Source: Limnohabitans planktonicus II-D5 (GTDB lineage: Bacteria; Pseudomonadota; Gammaproteobacteria; Burkholderiales; Burkholderiaceae_C). Taken from it: 64,000 nt of DNA. Below the pieces are notes generated by a model. The model was not told where the DNA came from and made no database searches. It saw only the letters and a list, made by a program, of their open reading frames with translations. The stretch is taken from positions 212,191 through 276,190 of the forward strand of contig NZ_LFYT02000005.1 of assembly GCF_001270065.2 (NCBI RefSeq), written 5' to 3'. The position numbers and the translations under genes are program-made. Below, piece after piece: positions 47,263 through 56,136 of this stretch. How positions within the stretch are numbered: the stretch's first letter is position 1; each line of letters begins with the position of its first letter.

Positions 47263-47861
47263 CAGGACTCCAGCAGTTGACGGGCGCGCTCGCGCTCGCG
47301 GTCGGTCAAAGGCACGGGCGCGGCAGGTGTGCGGCGCATCAAGCGCAGCGCCAGGGCCAATGCACCCAACAACAACACAAAGGGGCCAAACCACAACAGC
47401 CAGGTCACGGGTTTGACCTCGGGCTTGTAGAGCACAAAGTCACCATAGCGGCTGACCAGAAAGCTGCGGATGTCGGCATCGCTTTGGCCCTGCTCGATCA
47501 GGCCGCGCAGCTCGCGGCGCAAGTCCACCGCCAGCTCGGCATTCGACGAAGCCAGGGATTCGTTTTGGCACACCAGGCAACGCAGCTCGGCCGCGATGTG
47601 GTCCCAGCGCGCCTGCACAGCGGCCGACATGGGCGCATCGCTTTGGAGTGCGGCTGCGGCCTGAACCGCTGGCAATGCAGTGGGTGCCGAGCCCGACACA
47701 GCTTGCGCAAGAGGGCTAGCTTGTACGGCTGCTCGGGGACTTTGAACGGCGTTGACCGGTGCGCCGGGCGAGGCTGCCTCCGTCCCCGTGACAAGGGCAG
47801 CCATACCGATCGGAACCCAGGCCCACACCAGGGCGCGCAGCGCCATGTGAATGTCAGTCAT
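47262..47861 (-). CDS. ccmH: Cytochrome c maturation protein CcmH
   Basis: 199 residues from ATG 47861, though MALRAL (47846) is also possible. Seen: signal peptide, an unusual ~55-residue Ala/Pro/Val-rich insertion (~30-85), then the CcmH domain with redox motif LRCLVCQNESLASSNAELAVDLRRE and a C-terminal membrane helix (TWLLWFGPFVLLLGALALALR). It reduces the apocytochrome heme-binding cysteines. A REP-like long hairpin lies between it and ccmG. Confidence 0.9.
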   Translation of the reverse strand: MTDIHMALRALVWAWVPIGMAALVTGTEAASPGAPVNAVQSPRAAVQASPLAQAVSGSAPTALPAVQAAAALQSDAPMSAAVQARWDHIAAELRCLVCQNESLASSNAELAVDLRRELRGLIEQGQSDADIRSFLVSRYGDFVLYKPEVKPVTWLLWFGPFVLLLGALALALRLMRRTPAAPVPLTDRERERARQLLES

Positions 47862-47874
47862 GCCACCGTCCTTG

Positions 47875-47953
47875 TTCCTGCAGCAGCCCACCCTGTGGGC
47901 GATGGGCGTGGAACACGCCCGGCAAGGCATCGCCCACGGGGTGGGCTCCTGCA
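47875..47953. repeat. Long nested hairpin of REP-like GCAGGAGCCCACCC family
   Basis: TTCCTGCAGCAGCCCACCCT on the left pairs with GGGGTGGGCTCCTGCA on the right; GTGGGCGATG pairs with CATCGCCCAC, and the centre holds GGGCGTG/CACGCCC. It sits in the ccmG-ccmH intercistronic gap. A single-arm relative is at 50712. Confidence 0.8.
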
Positions 47954-47969
47954 AAAAATGCCGTGCGCA

Positions 47970-48581
47970 TCAGTTCACCCCCCGCAGCAAGGGCAAGAGT
48001 TTTTGCTGCACCACATCGGGCGTCAAAGCCCCGGCGTGCTTGAAGCGCACCACGCCCTCGCGGTCGATCAAATAGGTTTCGGGCAAGCCGTACACGCCAA
48101 AATCCATGCCCACCCTGCCGTCCATGTCCAGCAGGTTCACGCCAAAAGCCTGGCCGTATTTTTGCAACCAGGCCTGGCTGCGGGCCGTGGCTTTTTGCAC
48201 CGATTCGGCGCTCAGCGGGTCTTGGCCCGGCAGCTCCGAAGCCTGCAGTTCTTTGTAGTTGATGCCCACCATCTTCAGGCCGGGCTGGCGGGCCATCGCC
48301 ATCAAGATCGGGTGCTCTTCTTTGCAGCCCGCGCACCAGGTGGCCCACAGATTGACCAGGGTGAGCTGCCCCTTGAACTGCGCCGCGTTGAACACGCCCG
48401 GCCCGCCCACCACCGGCAACTCAAAAGCCGGTGCGGGCCGCCCAATGAGTGGCGAGGGGATCTCTTGCGGGTTGCGCGTGAGGCCCACCGCCAAAAACAC
48501 CACCATGCCCAAAAACAGCGCCAGCGGCACAAACACCCAACGCGCCATGCGGCTTGGGGCCTTGGCAGACAGCGCGCTCAT
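47970..48581 (-). CDS. ccmG: Thioredoxin-like CcmG/DsbE
   Basis: 203 residues. Seen: N-terminal membrane anchor (WVFVPLALFLGMVVFLAVGL), then a thioredoxin fold with LTLVNLWATWCAGCKEEHPILM (active site WCAGC), and GVYGLPETYLIDREGVVRFK with the cis-Pro/Glu features of CcmG. Passes electrons from the CcdA/DsbD route to the apocytochrome. Its ATG overlaps the ccmF stop by 4 bases. Confidence 0.93.
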   Translation of the reverse strand: MSALSAKAPSRMARWVFVPLALFLGMVVFLAVGLTRNPQEIPSPLIGRPAPAFELPVVGGPGVFNAAQFKGQLTLVNLWATWCAGCKEEHPILMAMARQPGLKMVGINYKELQASELPGQDPLSAESVQKATARSQAWLQKYGQAFGVNLLDMDGRVGMDFGVYGLPETYLIDREGVVRFKHAGALTPDVVQQKLLPLLRGVN

Positions 48582-50632
48582 GACACAGCACCTTTGACCA
48601 CAGGCACAGGCGCTGCAACTCGCACACCAGACGCACCCATGCCCATGTCAGCCTGAGCGCCAGGCGCACGCGCTGCCGATGGCACCTGCCGATAGCGCCG
48701 ATCAAACGCCGCCAAACCGCCCCCCAAGACCATGAACACCGCACCCAGCCAGATCCACGACACAAATGGCTTGTGGTAGACCCGGAAACTCCACTGCGGC
48801 GGCTCGCCCGCCAAGGGCTCACCCAAAGACACATAGCGGTCGCGCCACAGGTTGCGGTCAATCGCCGCCTCGTTCATGGGCATGGCGCTCGACACATAGC
48901 GGCGTTTTTCAGGCTGCAGGGTGCCCACCTGGCGCTCGTCGCCAGGCTCGCCTTCAAACATCTTCATCTGGGCGCGCAAGGCCAAATAGTTCGGACCCAA
49001 ATGGTTGTCCACATTGAGCAGTTGGTAGCGCACACCCGCCACCGTCACCGAGTCGCCCAGACCCAAACGCACATCGCGCTCCACCTGAAACGATTTCACG
49101 CCCGTGATGCCCAGCACCAACACCGCCACGCCCAGATGCGCCACCTGCATGCCCCACCAGGCCAAGCCCGGCGAGCCGGGCAGGCGCAGGCGCTGCACGA
49201 TTTGCCAAGCGCCCGACAGCACAATCCAGCCGCCCAGCGTGCCGCCCATCACCGTGAGCCAGCCGCCTGCCGTGGTCGTGCTGCCCTCAACCATGGGTGC
49301 CCCGCCCCAAGTGGCCCAGGCACTGGCCAGCAAAAGCGCCAAGGCTCCTGGCACCAGCACCGAGCGCACCGCTGCCCAGCGCGCCACATGCCAAGGCACC
49401 ACCGTGCCCGGCACCATGGCCAAGAGCAGCGGCACCATCAGCGGCACGAACACGCGGTCGAAATACGGCGGCCCCACCGAGAGCTTGCCCAGGTTCAGCG
49501 CGTCGATGATCAGCGGGTACAAAGTGCCCAAGAGCACCGCCGCCATGGCCACCACCAAGAGCACGCTGTTGAGCAGCAAAAACGACTCACGCGAACCGGC
49601 CACCGGCTGCGAGGCATTGGCCCACTGAGGCGCACGCCAGGCAAACAAAGCCAGCGACACGCCCACCACCACGAGTAAAAACAGCAAGATGAACACGCCC
49701 CGACCTGGGTCGGTGGCAAAGGCATGCACCGAGGTCAACACGCCCGAGCGCACGAGGAAGGTGCCCAGCAAACTGAGCGAAAACGCGCCAATGGCCAAGA
49801 GCACTGTCCAGGCTTTGAACTGCCCGCGCTTGTCGGTGACCATGAGCGAATGGATCAGCGCCGTGGCCACCAGCCAAGGCATGAGCGAGGCGTTTTCCAC
49901 CGGGTCCCAAAACCACCAGCCGCCCCAACCCAATTCGTAATAAGCCCACCACGAACCCAAAGCGATGCCCAGCGTCAAAAAGCCCCAGGCTGCCACCGTC
50001 CAGGGCCGCGCCCAACGCGCCCACGCTGCATCCAACCTGCCCGACAGCAGCGCCGCCATGGCAAAAGCAAAGGCCACCGACAGACCCACATAACCCATGT
50101 AGAGCATGGGCGGGTGGATCACCAGACCGGGGTCTTGCAACAAAGGCGTCAAATCACGGCCTTCGGCGGGGGCTGGAAACTGCCGCGCAAACGGGTTGGA
50201 CAGCGCCAGGATAAAGGCCAAAAAACCCACCGACACCGCGCCCATCACGCCCAGCACCTGCGCCACCAGGGCCTGCGGCAAGCGCTTGGAAAACGTGGCC
50301 ACCGCCACCGACCACAGCGCCAGCATCAAGACCCAAAGCAGCAGCGAGCCTTCGTGCCCGGCCCAAATGGCCGACAAACGGTAGGGCGTGGGCAGCAAAG
50401 TGTTGGAGTGGTGGGCCACGTACTTGACGCTGAAATCGTGCACATAAAACGCGTGCCACAAAGCGCCAAAGGCCAGCACGATCAGGACCAGCTGCAAAAC
50501 CGCCAAAGGCCGCGCCAGCGCTTGCCAGCCCGCGCGCCGCGCCGACAAGCTGCCCCACAGCGGCAGCACCGACTGCAGCACGGCAACCCAGGCCGCCATG
50601 ATCAAGGCCAGGTGGCCGGCTTCAGGCCACAT
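48578..50632 (-). CDS. ccmF: Heme lyase CcmF
   Basis: About 684 residues from ATG 50632 (MWPEAGHLALIMAAWVAVLQS), the family N-terminus; an upstream in-frame ATG at 50698 is not conserved. Seen: many membrane segments, AIWAGHEGSLLLWVLML, the tryptophan-rich WWAYYELGWGGWWFWDPVENASLMPW and periplasmic histidines. It ligates heme from holo-CcmE to apocytochrome c with CcmH/I. Confidence 0.94.
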   Translation of the reverse strand: MWPEAGHLALIMAAWVAVLQSVLPLWGSLSARRAGWQALARPLAVLQLVLIVLAFGALWHAFYVHDFSVKYVAHHSNTLLPTPYRLSAIWAGHEGSLLLWVLMLALWSVAVATFSKRLPQALVAQVLGVMGAVSVGFLAFILALSNPFARQFPAPAEGRDLTPLLQDPGLVIHPPMLYMGYVGLSVAFAFAMAALLSGRLDAAWARWARPWTVAAWGFLTLGIALGSWWAYYELGWGGWWFWDPVENASLMPWLVATALIHSLMVTDKRGQFKAWTVLLAIGAFSLSLLGTFLVRSGVLTSVHAFATDPGRGVFILLFLLVVVGVSLALFAWRAPQWANASQPVAGSRESFLLLNSVLLVVAMAAVLLGTLYPLIIDALNLGKLSVGPPYFDRVFVPLMVPLLLAMVPGTVVPWHVARWAAVRSVLVPGALALLLASAWATWGGAPMVEGSTTTAGGWLTVMGGTLGGWIVLSGAWQIVQRLRLPGSPGLAWWGMQVAHLGVAVLVLGITGVKSFQVERDVRLGLGDSVTVAGVRYQLLNVDNHLGPNYLALRAQMKMFEGEPGDERQVGTLQPEKRRYVSSAMPMNEAAIDRNLWRDRYVSLGEPLAGEPPQWSFRVYHKPFVSWIWLGAVFMVLGGGLAAFDRRYRQVPSAARAPGAQADMGMGASGVRVAAPVPVVKGAVS

Positions 50633-50711
50633 ACACGGCTCCGATCCAGTCGGTCTCGCGACCGTGCCCATTTGTCGTTGGCACCGCAGGCATGTCACGG
50701 CTTTTGACCTT

Positions 50712-50737
50712 GTAGGAGCCCACCCTGTGGGAGATGG
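50712..50737 (+). repeat. REP-like hairpin between ccmE and ccmF
   Basis: GTAGGAGCCCACCCTGTGGG then AGATGG: GTAG head and a CCCAC/GTGGG stem, the layout of classic REPs. Lies in the gap between the ccmE stop (50744) and the ccmF start (50632); a CGTCATTGCGA fragment follows. Confidence 0.75.
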
Positions 50738-50743
50738 TTTTCG

Positions 50744-51190
50744 TCATTGCGACACCGCCGCGCCCATGCGGGCTTTGGCCGCCTCGTCCAGCGCGTGCTG
50801 GGCTTCGGGCGGCATGTAGTTTTCGTCGTGCTTGGCCAGCACCTCGCTGGCCACGAACTGCAGGCCCCCTTCCAGGCGGCCTTGCGCCACCACGCCCTTG
50901 CCCTCTTTGAACAAATCGGGCAGCAGGCCCACGTAGCGCACCGGCACCTCGCGCTGCGTGTCGGTCACCACAAAAGCCACCGCCATGCCGTCGCGCTGGA
51001 TGCTGCCTTCCTTGACCAAACCGCCGACACGAAAGTGCCCCTCTTTGGGCGCTTCGCCCGCCACCACTTGTGTGGGCGTGAAGAAAAACACCAGGTTGCT
51101 CTGGAAGGCGTTGAGCACAAAAAACAGCGCACCGCACACGAGCAGCAAGCCCAGTGCGATACCAAACAGTCGCTGATGGCGGCTTTTCAT
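50744..51190 (-). CDS. ccmE: Heme chaperone CcmE
   Basis: 148 residues from ATG 51190 ([22 protein letters not shown]). Seen: N-terminal membrane anchor, OB-fold beta barrel ([25 protein letters not shown]), and the heme-binding HDENYMP motif whose His binds heme covalently. Its start overlaps the ccmD stop by 4 bases. Confidence 0.95.
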   Translation of the reverse strand: MKSRHQRLFGIALGLLLVCGALFFVLNAFQSNLVFFFTPTQVVAGEAPKEGHFRVGGLVKEGSIQRDGMAVAFVVTDTQREVPVRYVGLLPDLFKEGKGVVAQGRLEGGLQFVASEVLAKHDENYMPPEAQHALDEAAKARMGAAVSQ

Positions 51191-51441
51191 GACGCAGCTC
51201 CTTGGGTGAAATGAAGGGGGCGCGATGGCCCGACTGGGCTGGCCTGGAAAGCGCCCGGGGGTTCGCCATCCAGGGCCTGCGCGTCCATGGCCTCGCACAC
51301 CGCGTCCAGCGCTTGGCGCCTGCCCATGCGTGCGAGCAGCACCTCCAAAGCCAGCAAAGCCGCGCTCACGCCCATGCTGCCCCACACGTACACGCCATAG
51401 CCACCCATGGCCCAAAACTCGGCTGCGCTTTGCCAAATCAT
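51187..51441 (-). CDS. ccmD: Heme exporter protein CcmD
   Basis: 84 residues: one membrane segment ([22 protein letters not shown]) preceded by WAMGGYG, the short CcmD signature, and an unusually long C-terminal tail (~40 residues) compared with the usual ~60-residue family. Helps release holo-CcmE from CcmABC. Overlaps ccmC and ccmE by 4 bases each. Confidence 0.88.
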   Translation of the reverse strand: MIWQSAAEFWAMGGYGVYVWGSMGVSAALLALEVLLARMGRRQALDAVCEAMDAQALDGEPPGAFQASPVGPSRPLHFTQGAAS

Positions 51442-52205
51442 GCGGCACCTCTCAATGCGCGTTGCGCGCGGTGCGCCAGTACTTCAGGCAGTTGTTGCAC
51501 CCAGGCCGCGTGGCTGTCACGCTCCAAAATCAAGCTGCGCACGCGCCACAGCGCGATGGCAGCGGCGTACAACCACACCGCCAAGCTCATCAGCAGCATG
51601 CCGGTCAGCATGATGCTGGCCATGCGCGGCGACTGCGTCAGCGACACCGAGGCACCTTGGTGCAAGGTGTTCCACCATTTGACCGAGAAGTAAATGATGG
51701 GCACGTTCACCGCCCCCACCACCGCGACCAAAGCGCCTGCCCGGTCCGAGCGGCGCGGGTCTTCGATGGCCGAGGTCAAGGCGATGTAGCCCAAATACAA
51801 AAACAGCAAGATCAACATCGAGGTCAGCCGCGCGTCCCACACCCAATAAGTGCCCCACATCGGCTTGCCCCACAAGGCCCCGGTCCACAGCGACAAAAAC
51901 GCCAACAAGGCCCCAGTGGGCGCGAGTGCGCGGGTCATCAAGCCCGACAAGCGCGTGTTGAACACCAGACCCAACACACTCCAAAACGCCATGGCCAGGT
52001 AAATGACCATGGCCAACCACGACACCGGCACATGGATGTAAATGATGCGGTAGGCCTGGCCCTGCTGCGCGTCGGAGGGCGCGACCATGAAGCCCACCCA
52101 CAAACCCGCCAAGGCCAGCACCGTGGCCAGCAGCGCCAGCCAGGGCCAGATGCGCCCAGCCAGGGGGTAAAAATGTTGCGGCGCGGCGTAATGAAACAGT
52201 TTCAT
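51438..52205 (-). CDS. ccmC: Heme exporter protein CcmC
   Basis: 255 residues from ATG 52205 ([22 protein letters not shown]). Seen: six membrane segments, [12 protein letters not shown] with a heme-binding His, and the tryptophan-rich [21 protein letters not shown] periplasmic motif. It presents heme to CcmE. Confidence 0.95.
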   Translation of the reverse strand: MKLFHYAAPQHFYPLAGRIWPWLALLATVLALAGLWVGFMVAPSDAQQGQAYRIIYIHVPVSWLAMVIYLAMAFWSVLGLVFNTRLSGLMTRALAPTGALLAFLSLWTGALWGKPMWGTYWVWDARLTSMLILLFLYLGYIALTSAIEDPRRSDRAGALVAVVGAVNVPIIYFSVKWWNTLHQGASVSLTQSPRMASIMLTGMLLMSLAVWLYAAAIALWRVRSLILERDSHAAWVQQLPEVLAHRAQRALRGAA

Positions 52206-52215
52206 CTCGGGTCCT

Positions 52216-52941
52216 TCATTCCAGCGCCAGGCGCAAAGCCGCTGAGCAAGCCCAAGGGCTGAACGCAGCTGCAAGCAACAACAAAGCCAACAACACCGAC
52301 ACATGGGCTTGTGCTCCAAGTCCGCGCAGCTGCGCATCGACCGCACCCGCGCCAAACACCAGCACCGGCACGTACAAAGGCAAGAGCAACAGCGACTGCA
52401 ACACGCCACCGCCACGCACCCCCAAAGTGAGGGCCGCGCCTATTGCACCCAGCATGGACAAAACCGGCGTGCCAATCAACAAGCTCAAAGCCAGCATGGC
52501 CAGCGCCTCTGAGCTCAACCCGTACTGCAAACCCAAAAGCGGCGACAGCAGCACCAAAGGCAGACCCGCGATCAACCAGTGCGCCGCCACCTTGGCCGAC
52601 ACCAGCCAGGACAGGGGCGCGGCCGACAAAGCCATCTGCTCCAGGCTGCCGTCCTGGTGGTCGGCCTCGAACAAGCGGCCCAGGCTCAGCATGCTGGCCA
52701 GCAAGGCCGCCACCCACAACACCCCCGGCCCGATCAGGCGCAGCGTGTTCGGCTCGGGGCCAATCGCCAGCGGGAACAAAGCCGCCACCAACACAAAGAA
52801 AAACACCGCGCCCAACCACTCGGCCTTGCGCCGAAAGGCCAAGCGCAGGTCGCGTCGCAGCACGCCGCCCATGGCTTGCCAAGGGCTGGGCAGCACGAGC
52901 GCTTGCGTGTGGACCGGGACATTCATGGTCGATGTGTTCAT
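52216..52941 (-). CDS. ccmB: Heme exporter protein CcmB
   Basis: About 241 residues from ATG 52941 (a second ATG at 52926 is possible). Seen: VLRRDLRLAFRRKAEWLGAVFFFVLVAALFPLAIGP, characteristic of CcmB, then six hydrophobic segments. Membrane partner of the ATPase CcmA. Overlaps ccmA by 4 bases. Confidence 0.93.
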   Translation of the reverse strand: MNTSTMNVPVHTQALVLPSPWQAMGGVLRRDLRLAFRRKAEWLGAVFFFVLVAALFPLAIGPEPNTLRLIGPGVLWVAALLASMLSLGRLFEADHQDGSLEQMALSAAPLSWLVSAKVAAHWLIAGLPLVLLSPLLGLQYGLSSEALAMLALSLLIGTPVLSMLGAIGAALTLGVRGGGVLQSLLLLPLYVPVLVFGAGAVDAQLRGLGAQAHVSVLLALLLLAAAFSPWACSAALRLALE

Positions 52942-53579
52942 GCTTGGCCCGTCTCTCGGCCCAAGTGCAAACGCGCACCCGGGCCTTGCAGGCCCACATC
53001 GTGGTGGCTGGTCATGACCACCGCGCCACCTGCGTCCACATGCGACTGCAGCAAGGCGCGGGCCGTGGCGGTGGCTTGGGCATCCAAGCCCACCAGGGGC
53101 TCGTCCAAGATCCACAGCCGCGCCGGGCTGGTGCGCAAACGCGCCAGAGCCACACCTTGCCGCTGGCCTTGCGACAAAACCCGCACGGGCAAGTGGGCCC
53201 GGCTTTGCAGGCCTTGGGCGGCCAGCGCTTGCACCGCCTGCGCGCGGCTGAGCGCCAAGCCGCTGACCTGGGCATCCACACACAGGTTTTCACAAGCAGT
53301 GAGGTCGGGCTTGAGACCCAAGGCGTGGCCGATGTAATGCAGCACCGAACGGTCGGGGCGAGAAACTTGGGTACCTGGGGATGAAGGCCACAGCACCTGA
53401 CCGCGCGCCGCCGGAGACAGGCCACACAGGATGCGCAGCAAACTGGTCTTGCCGCAGCCGTTGCCGCCTTCGATGTGCAACCAACTGCCCGCAGGCACGG
53501 AAAAGCTCACGCCCTCGAACAAGGTCCGCTGGGCCTTTTGGCAGGCCAGGTCCATCGCTGTGAGCACCCAAGACGCCAT
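52938..53579 (-). CDS. ccmA: Cytochrome c biogenesis ATP-binding protein CcmA
   Basis: 213 residues. Seen: Walker A GGNGCGKTS, signature region RVLSQGQRQGVALARL, Walker B LWILDEPLVGLD and the H-loop VVMTSHHDVGL. ATPase that drives release of heme-loaded CcmE. First gene of the ccm operon; a perfect TGT-N12-ACA palindrome lies 37 bases upstream. Confidence 0.94.
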   Translation of the reverse strand: MASWVLTAMDLACQKAQRTLFEGVSFSVPAGSWLHIEGGNGCGKTSLLRILCGLSPAARGQVLWPSSPGTQVSRPDRSVLHYIGHALGLKPDLTACENLCVDAQVSGLALSRAQAVQALAAQGLQSRAHLPVRVLSQGQRQGVALARLRTSPARLWILDEPLVGLDAQATATARALLQSHVDAGGAVVMTSHHDVGLQGPGARLHLGRETGQA

Positions 53580-53610
53580 GAAAGGGCTTTCCGGTCGGTT
53601 GAAGACAAGG

Positions 53611-53638
53611 CAAAGTGTAATGATAGATTGACACTTTG
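53611..53638. promoter_or_regulatory. PpsR/CrtJ-type operator upstream of ccmA
   Basis: CAAAGTGT, 12 bases, ACACTTTG: an 8-bp perfect inverted repeat containing TGT (53616-53618) N12 ACA (53631-53633), the consensus bound by the photosynthesis repressor PpsR/CrtJ. No other nearby gene start fits, so it should control the ccm operon. Confidence 0.7.
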
Positions 53639-53707
53639 TGTGCCTAAAGCCTTGAATCAGAGCGGCAAATCAGGGTATGCCCTGAGTTCAGGGCCAGAAA
53701 TGGGGGC

Positions 53708-53732
53708 AAAAAAACCGCCCGAAGGCGGCTTT
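53708..53732 (-). terminator. Rho-independent terminator of the HiPIP gene
   Basis: On the minus strand: GCCGCC, loop TTCG, GGCGGT followed by T7. It lies 44 bases after the HiPIP stop codon. Confidence 0.85.
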
Positions 53733-53775
53733 GGAGGTCTTGGCGGATCTCAGCCCACCATGGCCAGTTGGCTCA

Positions 53776-54102
53776 TCAAGCCTTTTTGGCCCAAGCCGAG
53801 CACCAGCCCTTGGCAGCCACTTGCTTGCCCGCAAACAAGGGGCAACCGCCACTGGCCGCGCCTGCTTTGCCTTGGAACAGCGCACAGTTGGCGCAGTTGG
53901 AACCGGCTGCAAACTTGGGATTCTTGGCTTTGTCCACTTTGGTGGCGTCTGCTTTGTAGGCCAAACCTGCTGCTTGGGGATCTTTTTCATCCACCATGGC
54001 TTGGGCAGAAGCCTCACTCACAGCCAAGACAGCGGTGGCGGCAGTGGCCACTTGCATCATGAACACACGGCGGGTCGAAGACAGCTTAGAAAAACGAGAC
54101 AT
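53776..54102 (-). CDS. High-potential iron-sulfur protein (HiPIP)
   Basis: 108 residues. Seen: Tat-like leader (SSTRRVFMMQVATAATAVLA, cleavage after ASA-QA) and a mature domain with four cysteines in CANC-x13-C-x13-C spacing that bind a 4Fe-4S cluster. HiPIP is a periplasmic electron carrier that reduces the photosynthetic reaction centre in many phototrophic betaproteobacteria; its place beside bch genes supports that role. Monocistronic, with its own terminator; divergent from the NnrU gene. Confidence 0.92.
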   Translation of the reverse strand: MSRFSKLSSTRRVFMMQVATAATAVLAVSEASAQAMVDEKDPQAAGLAYKADATKVDKAKNPKFAAGSNCANCALFQGKAGAASGGCPLFAGKQVAAKGWCSAWAKKA

Positions 54103-54296
54103 GGATAGGCTCCTTGAAGAGATAGTCAGAAAATACTGGACAGTTCATTGTGCGCCACATCAGTCACCTTGTCATGCGGGCCGTGATACTTGAGCAAAAC
54201 ACACAGGATAGACCGGGCTCTTGAATATCCACCGCAATGGACATGCCCGTGTCAGAATGCGGCACAAATTCTCATATCCATCGCAAAGGTTTTGAC

Positions 54297-54887
54297 ATGC
54301 TGCAACTGCTGATCGGCTTGGCGCTCTTTTTGGGCATTCACTCACTGCAAAGCTTGGCCCCGGACATGCGCCAAAACGGCATCGCCCGTTGGGGTACGCT
54401 GGGCTTCAAGGCCGTTTATGCGGCGGTCGCCGTGCTCGGTCTTTACCTGCTGGTGCAAGGCTACGGCCAGGCGCGGCTGGACCCTGTGGTGCTGTGGACG
54501 CCGCCACGCGGGATGCAGCACGCCACCATCTTGCTGATGTGGGTGGCCATGGTTTTGCTGGTAGCCACCTATGTGCCTGGCAACCAGATCAAAGCCAAAC
54601 TGCGCCACCCCATGACCTTGTCGGTGAAGGTCTGGGCACTGGGGCATTTGTTGTCGAATGGCAATTTGGCAGACGTCTTGCTGTTCGGTGGTTTCCTGGT
54701 TTGGTCGGTACTGGTGTTCCGCGCGGCCCGCCAACGGGATCGCATGCACATGCACTCTGCGTACGAAGGCAAGCTGTTGGGTACTTTGCTCGCGGTGGTG
54801 GTGGGCACCGGGGTATGGGCGGCCTTCCTCATGGGCGGTTTGCATGTCTGGCTGGTGGGCGTGATGCCCTTTACCCGGGCTGGCTAG
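54297..54887 (+). CDS. NnrU family membrane protein
   Basis: 196 residues from ATG 54297 (MLQLLIGLALFLGIHSLQSLAPD). Seen: about six hydrophobic segments and the family pattern LGHLLSNGNLADVLLFGGFLVWSVL. NnrU proteins are related to isoprenylcysteine-methyltransferase-like membrane proteins, first described near nitrite/NO reduction genes; in phototrophs relatives are linked to 15-cis-zeta-carotene isomerase. The function here is uncertain, though a pigment role would fit the neighbourhood. Confidence 0.85.
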   Translation: MLQLLIGLALFLGIHSLQSLAPDMRQNGIARWGTLGFKAVYAAVAVLGLYLLVQGYGQARLDPVVLWTPPRGMQHATILLMWVAMVLLVATYVPGNQIKAKLRHPMTLSVKVWALGHLLSNGNLADVLLFGGFLVWSVLVFRAARQRDRMHMHSAYEGKLLGTLLAVVVGTGVWAAFLMGGLHVWLVGVMPFTRAG

Positions 54888-55023
54888 AGGTGGTTCCTGC
54901 GCCGCGAAGCGTCCCCTCGCTTCCACCACATGCTGCCTCAGCCCGGCTGGAATTTGCTTCCCCGCTATGGGGATAAGACTGAATCCGACAAAGTTGACGC
55001 CCCCGACTCGAAAAATCCGAGGC

Positions 55024-55068
55024 CAAGTGTAAATTTAACTTGACACTTTGCCACGTCTTTTGGATGAT
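55024..55068 (+). promoter_or_regulatory. bchI promoter overlapped by a PpsR/CrtJ-type operator
   Basis: CAAGTGT, 12 bases, ACACTTTG with TGT at 55028-55030 and ACA at 55043-55045. TTGACA (55040-55045) is a perfect -35, followed after 17 bases by GATGAT (55063-55068, 4 of 6 matches to -10). The operator covers the -35, which fits repression by occlusion under oxygen/light. Confidence 0.72.
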
Positions 55069-55097
55069 GGGCCGAGAACAGTTTTGCGGAACGCCCC

Positions 55098-56123
55098 ATG
55101 GCATTGACCTTCCCTTTTGCGGCCATCGTTGGTCAGGATGAAATGACCCTCGCCATCCAGGTGGTGGCGGTGGACCCGTCGATTGGCGGCGTGCTGGTCT
55201 TGGGCGACCGGGGCACCGGCAAATCGACTGCCGTGCGCGCCTTGGCCGACCTGTTGCCCCCGATTTCGGTTGTCAAAGGCTGCCCCTACCGCTGTGACCC
55301 GGCCAAACCCGCGGGTGCCTGCCCGGTCTGCCAAGCCCGCGACCCCAAGGCCAAAGTGGTGACCGAGCGCCAAAGCGTGGCCGTGGTCGACCTGCCTTTG
55401 GGCGCGACCGAAGACCGCGTGGTCGGCGCACTCGACCTCGAAAAAGCCTTGTCCCAAGGCGTCAAATCCTTCGCCCCCGGACTGTTGGCCCAGGCGCACC
55501 GGGGCTTTTTGTACATCGACGAGGTCAACCTGCTCGACGACCACCTGGTGGACCTGCTGATCGACGTGGCCGCATCGGGCGAAAACCTGGTCGAGCGCGA
55601 AGGCCTGAGCGTGCGCCACCCCGCCCGCTTTGTGCTGGTGGGCAGCGGCAACCCCGAAGAAGGCGAGCTGCGCCCCCAACTGCTGGACCGCTTTGGCCTG
55701 TCGGTGCAGGTGCGCACGCCACAAGACCTGGCGCTGCGCGTGAGCATCATCAAGCGCCGCGACGCCTTCGATAAAGACCCAGAGGCCTTCAAGGCGCTGT
55801 GGCACAAGGACAACCAGAAGCTGCAAAAGCGCATCCTCAAAGCGCGAGACCTGCTGGACGAGGTCGAGGTCAGCGACGACATGCTGATGCTGTGCACCCG
55901 CTTGTGCCAGCAACTGGGCACCGACGGCCTGCGCGCCGAACTCACGCTGCTGCGCGCCACCCGCGCTTATGCCGCGCTGCAAGGCCACAAAGCCGTGAAG
56001 GCCGAGCACCTGCAAAGCATGGCCCCGCTGGCCCTGCGCCACCGCCTGCGCCGCAACCCCCTGGACGACACCGACTCGGGCGCGCGCGTGCAGCGCAGCT
56101 TGCAAGAAGTGCTGGCCGCCTGA
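55098..56123 (+). CDS. bchI: Magnesium chelatase ATPase subunit I
   Basis: 341 residues. Seen: AAA+ Walker A GDRGTGKST at 36-44, a cysteine-containing insert CPYRCDPAKPAGACPVC typical of BchI/ChlI, Walker B GFLYIDEVNLLDDHLVDLLID, sensor-1 VGSGNPEEGELRPQLLDRF with the arginine finger. It forms hexamers that power Mg2+ insertion into protoporphyrin IX with BchD and BchH, the first committed step to bacteriochlorophyll. bchD follows after 13 bases. Confidence 0.96.
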   Translation: MALTFPFAAIVGQDEMTLAIQVVAVDPSIGGVLVLGDRGTGKSTAVRALADLLPPISVVKGCPYRCDPAKPAGACPVCQARDPKAKVVTERQSVAVVDLPLGATEDRVVGALDLEKALSQGVKSFAPGLLAQAHRGFLYIDEVNLLDDHLVDLLIDVAASGENLVEREGLSVRHPARFVLVGSGNPEEGELRPQLLDRFGLSVQVRTPQDLALRVSIIKRRDAFDKDPEAFKALWHKDNQKLQKRILKARDLLDEVEVSDDMLMLCTRLCQQLGTDGLRAELTLLRATRAYAALQGHKAVKAEHLQSMAPLALRHRLRRNPLDDTDSGARVQRSLQEVLAA

Positions 56124-56136
56124 GCCGGCTGTGCGC

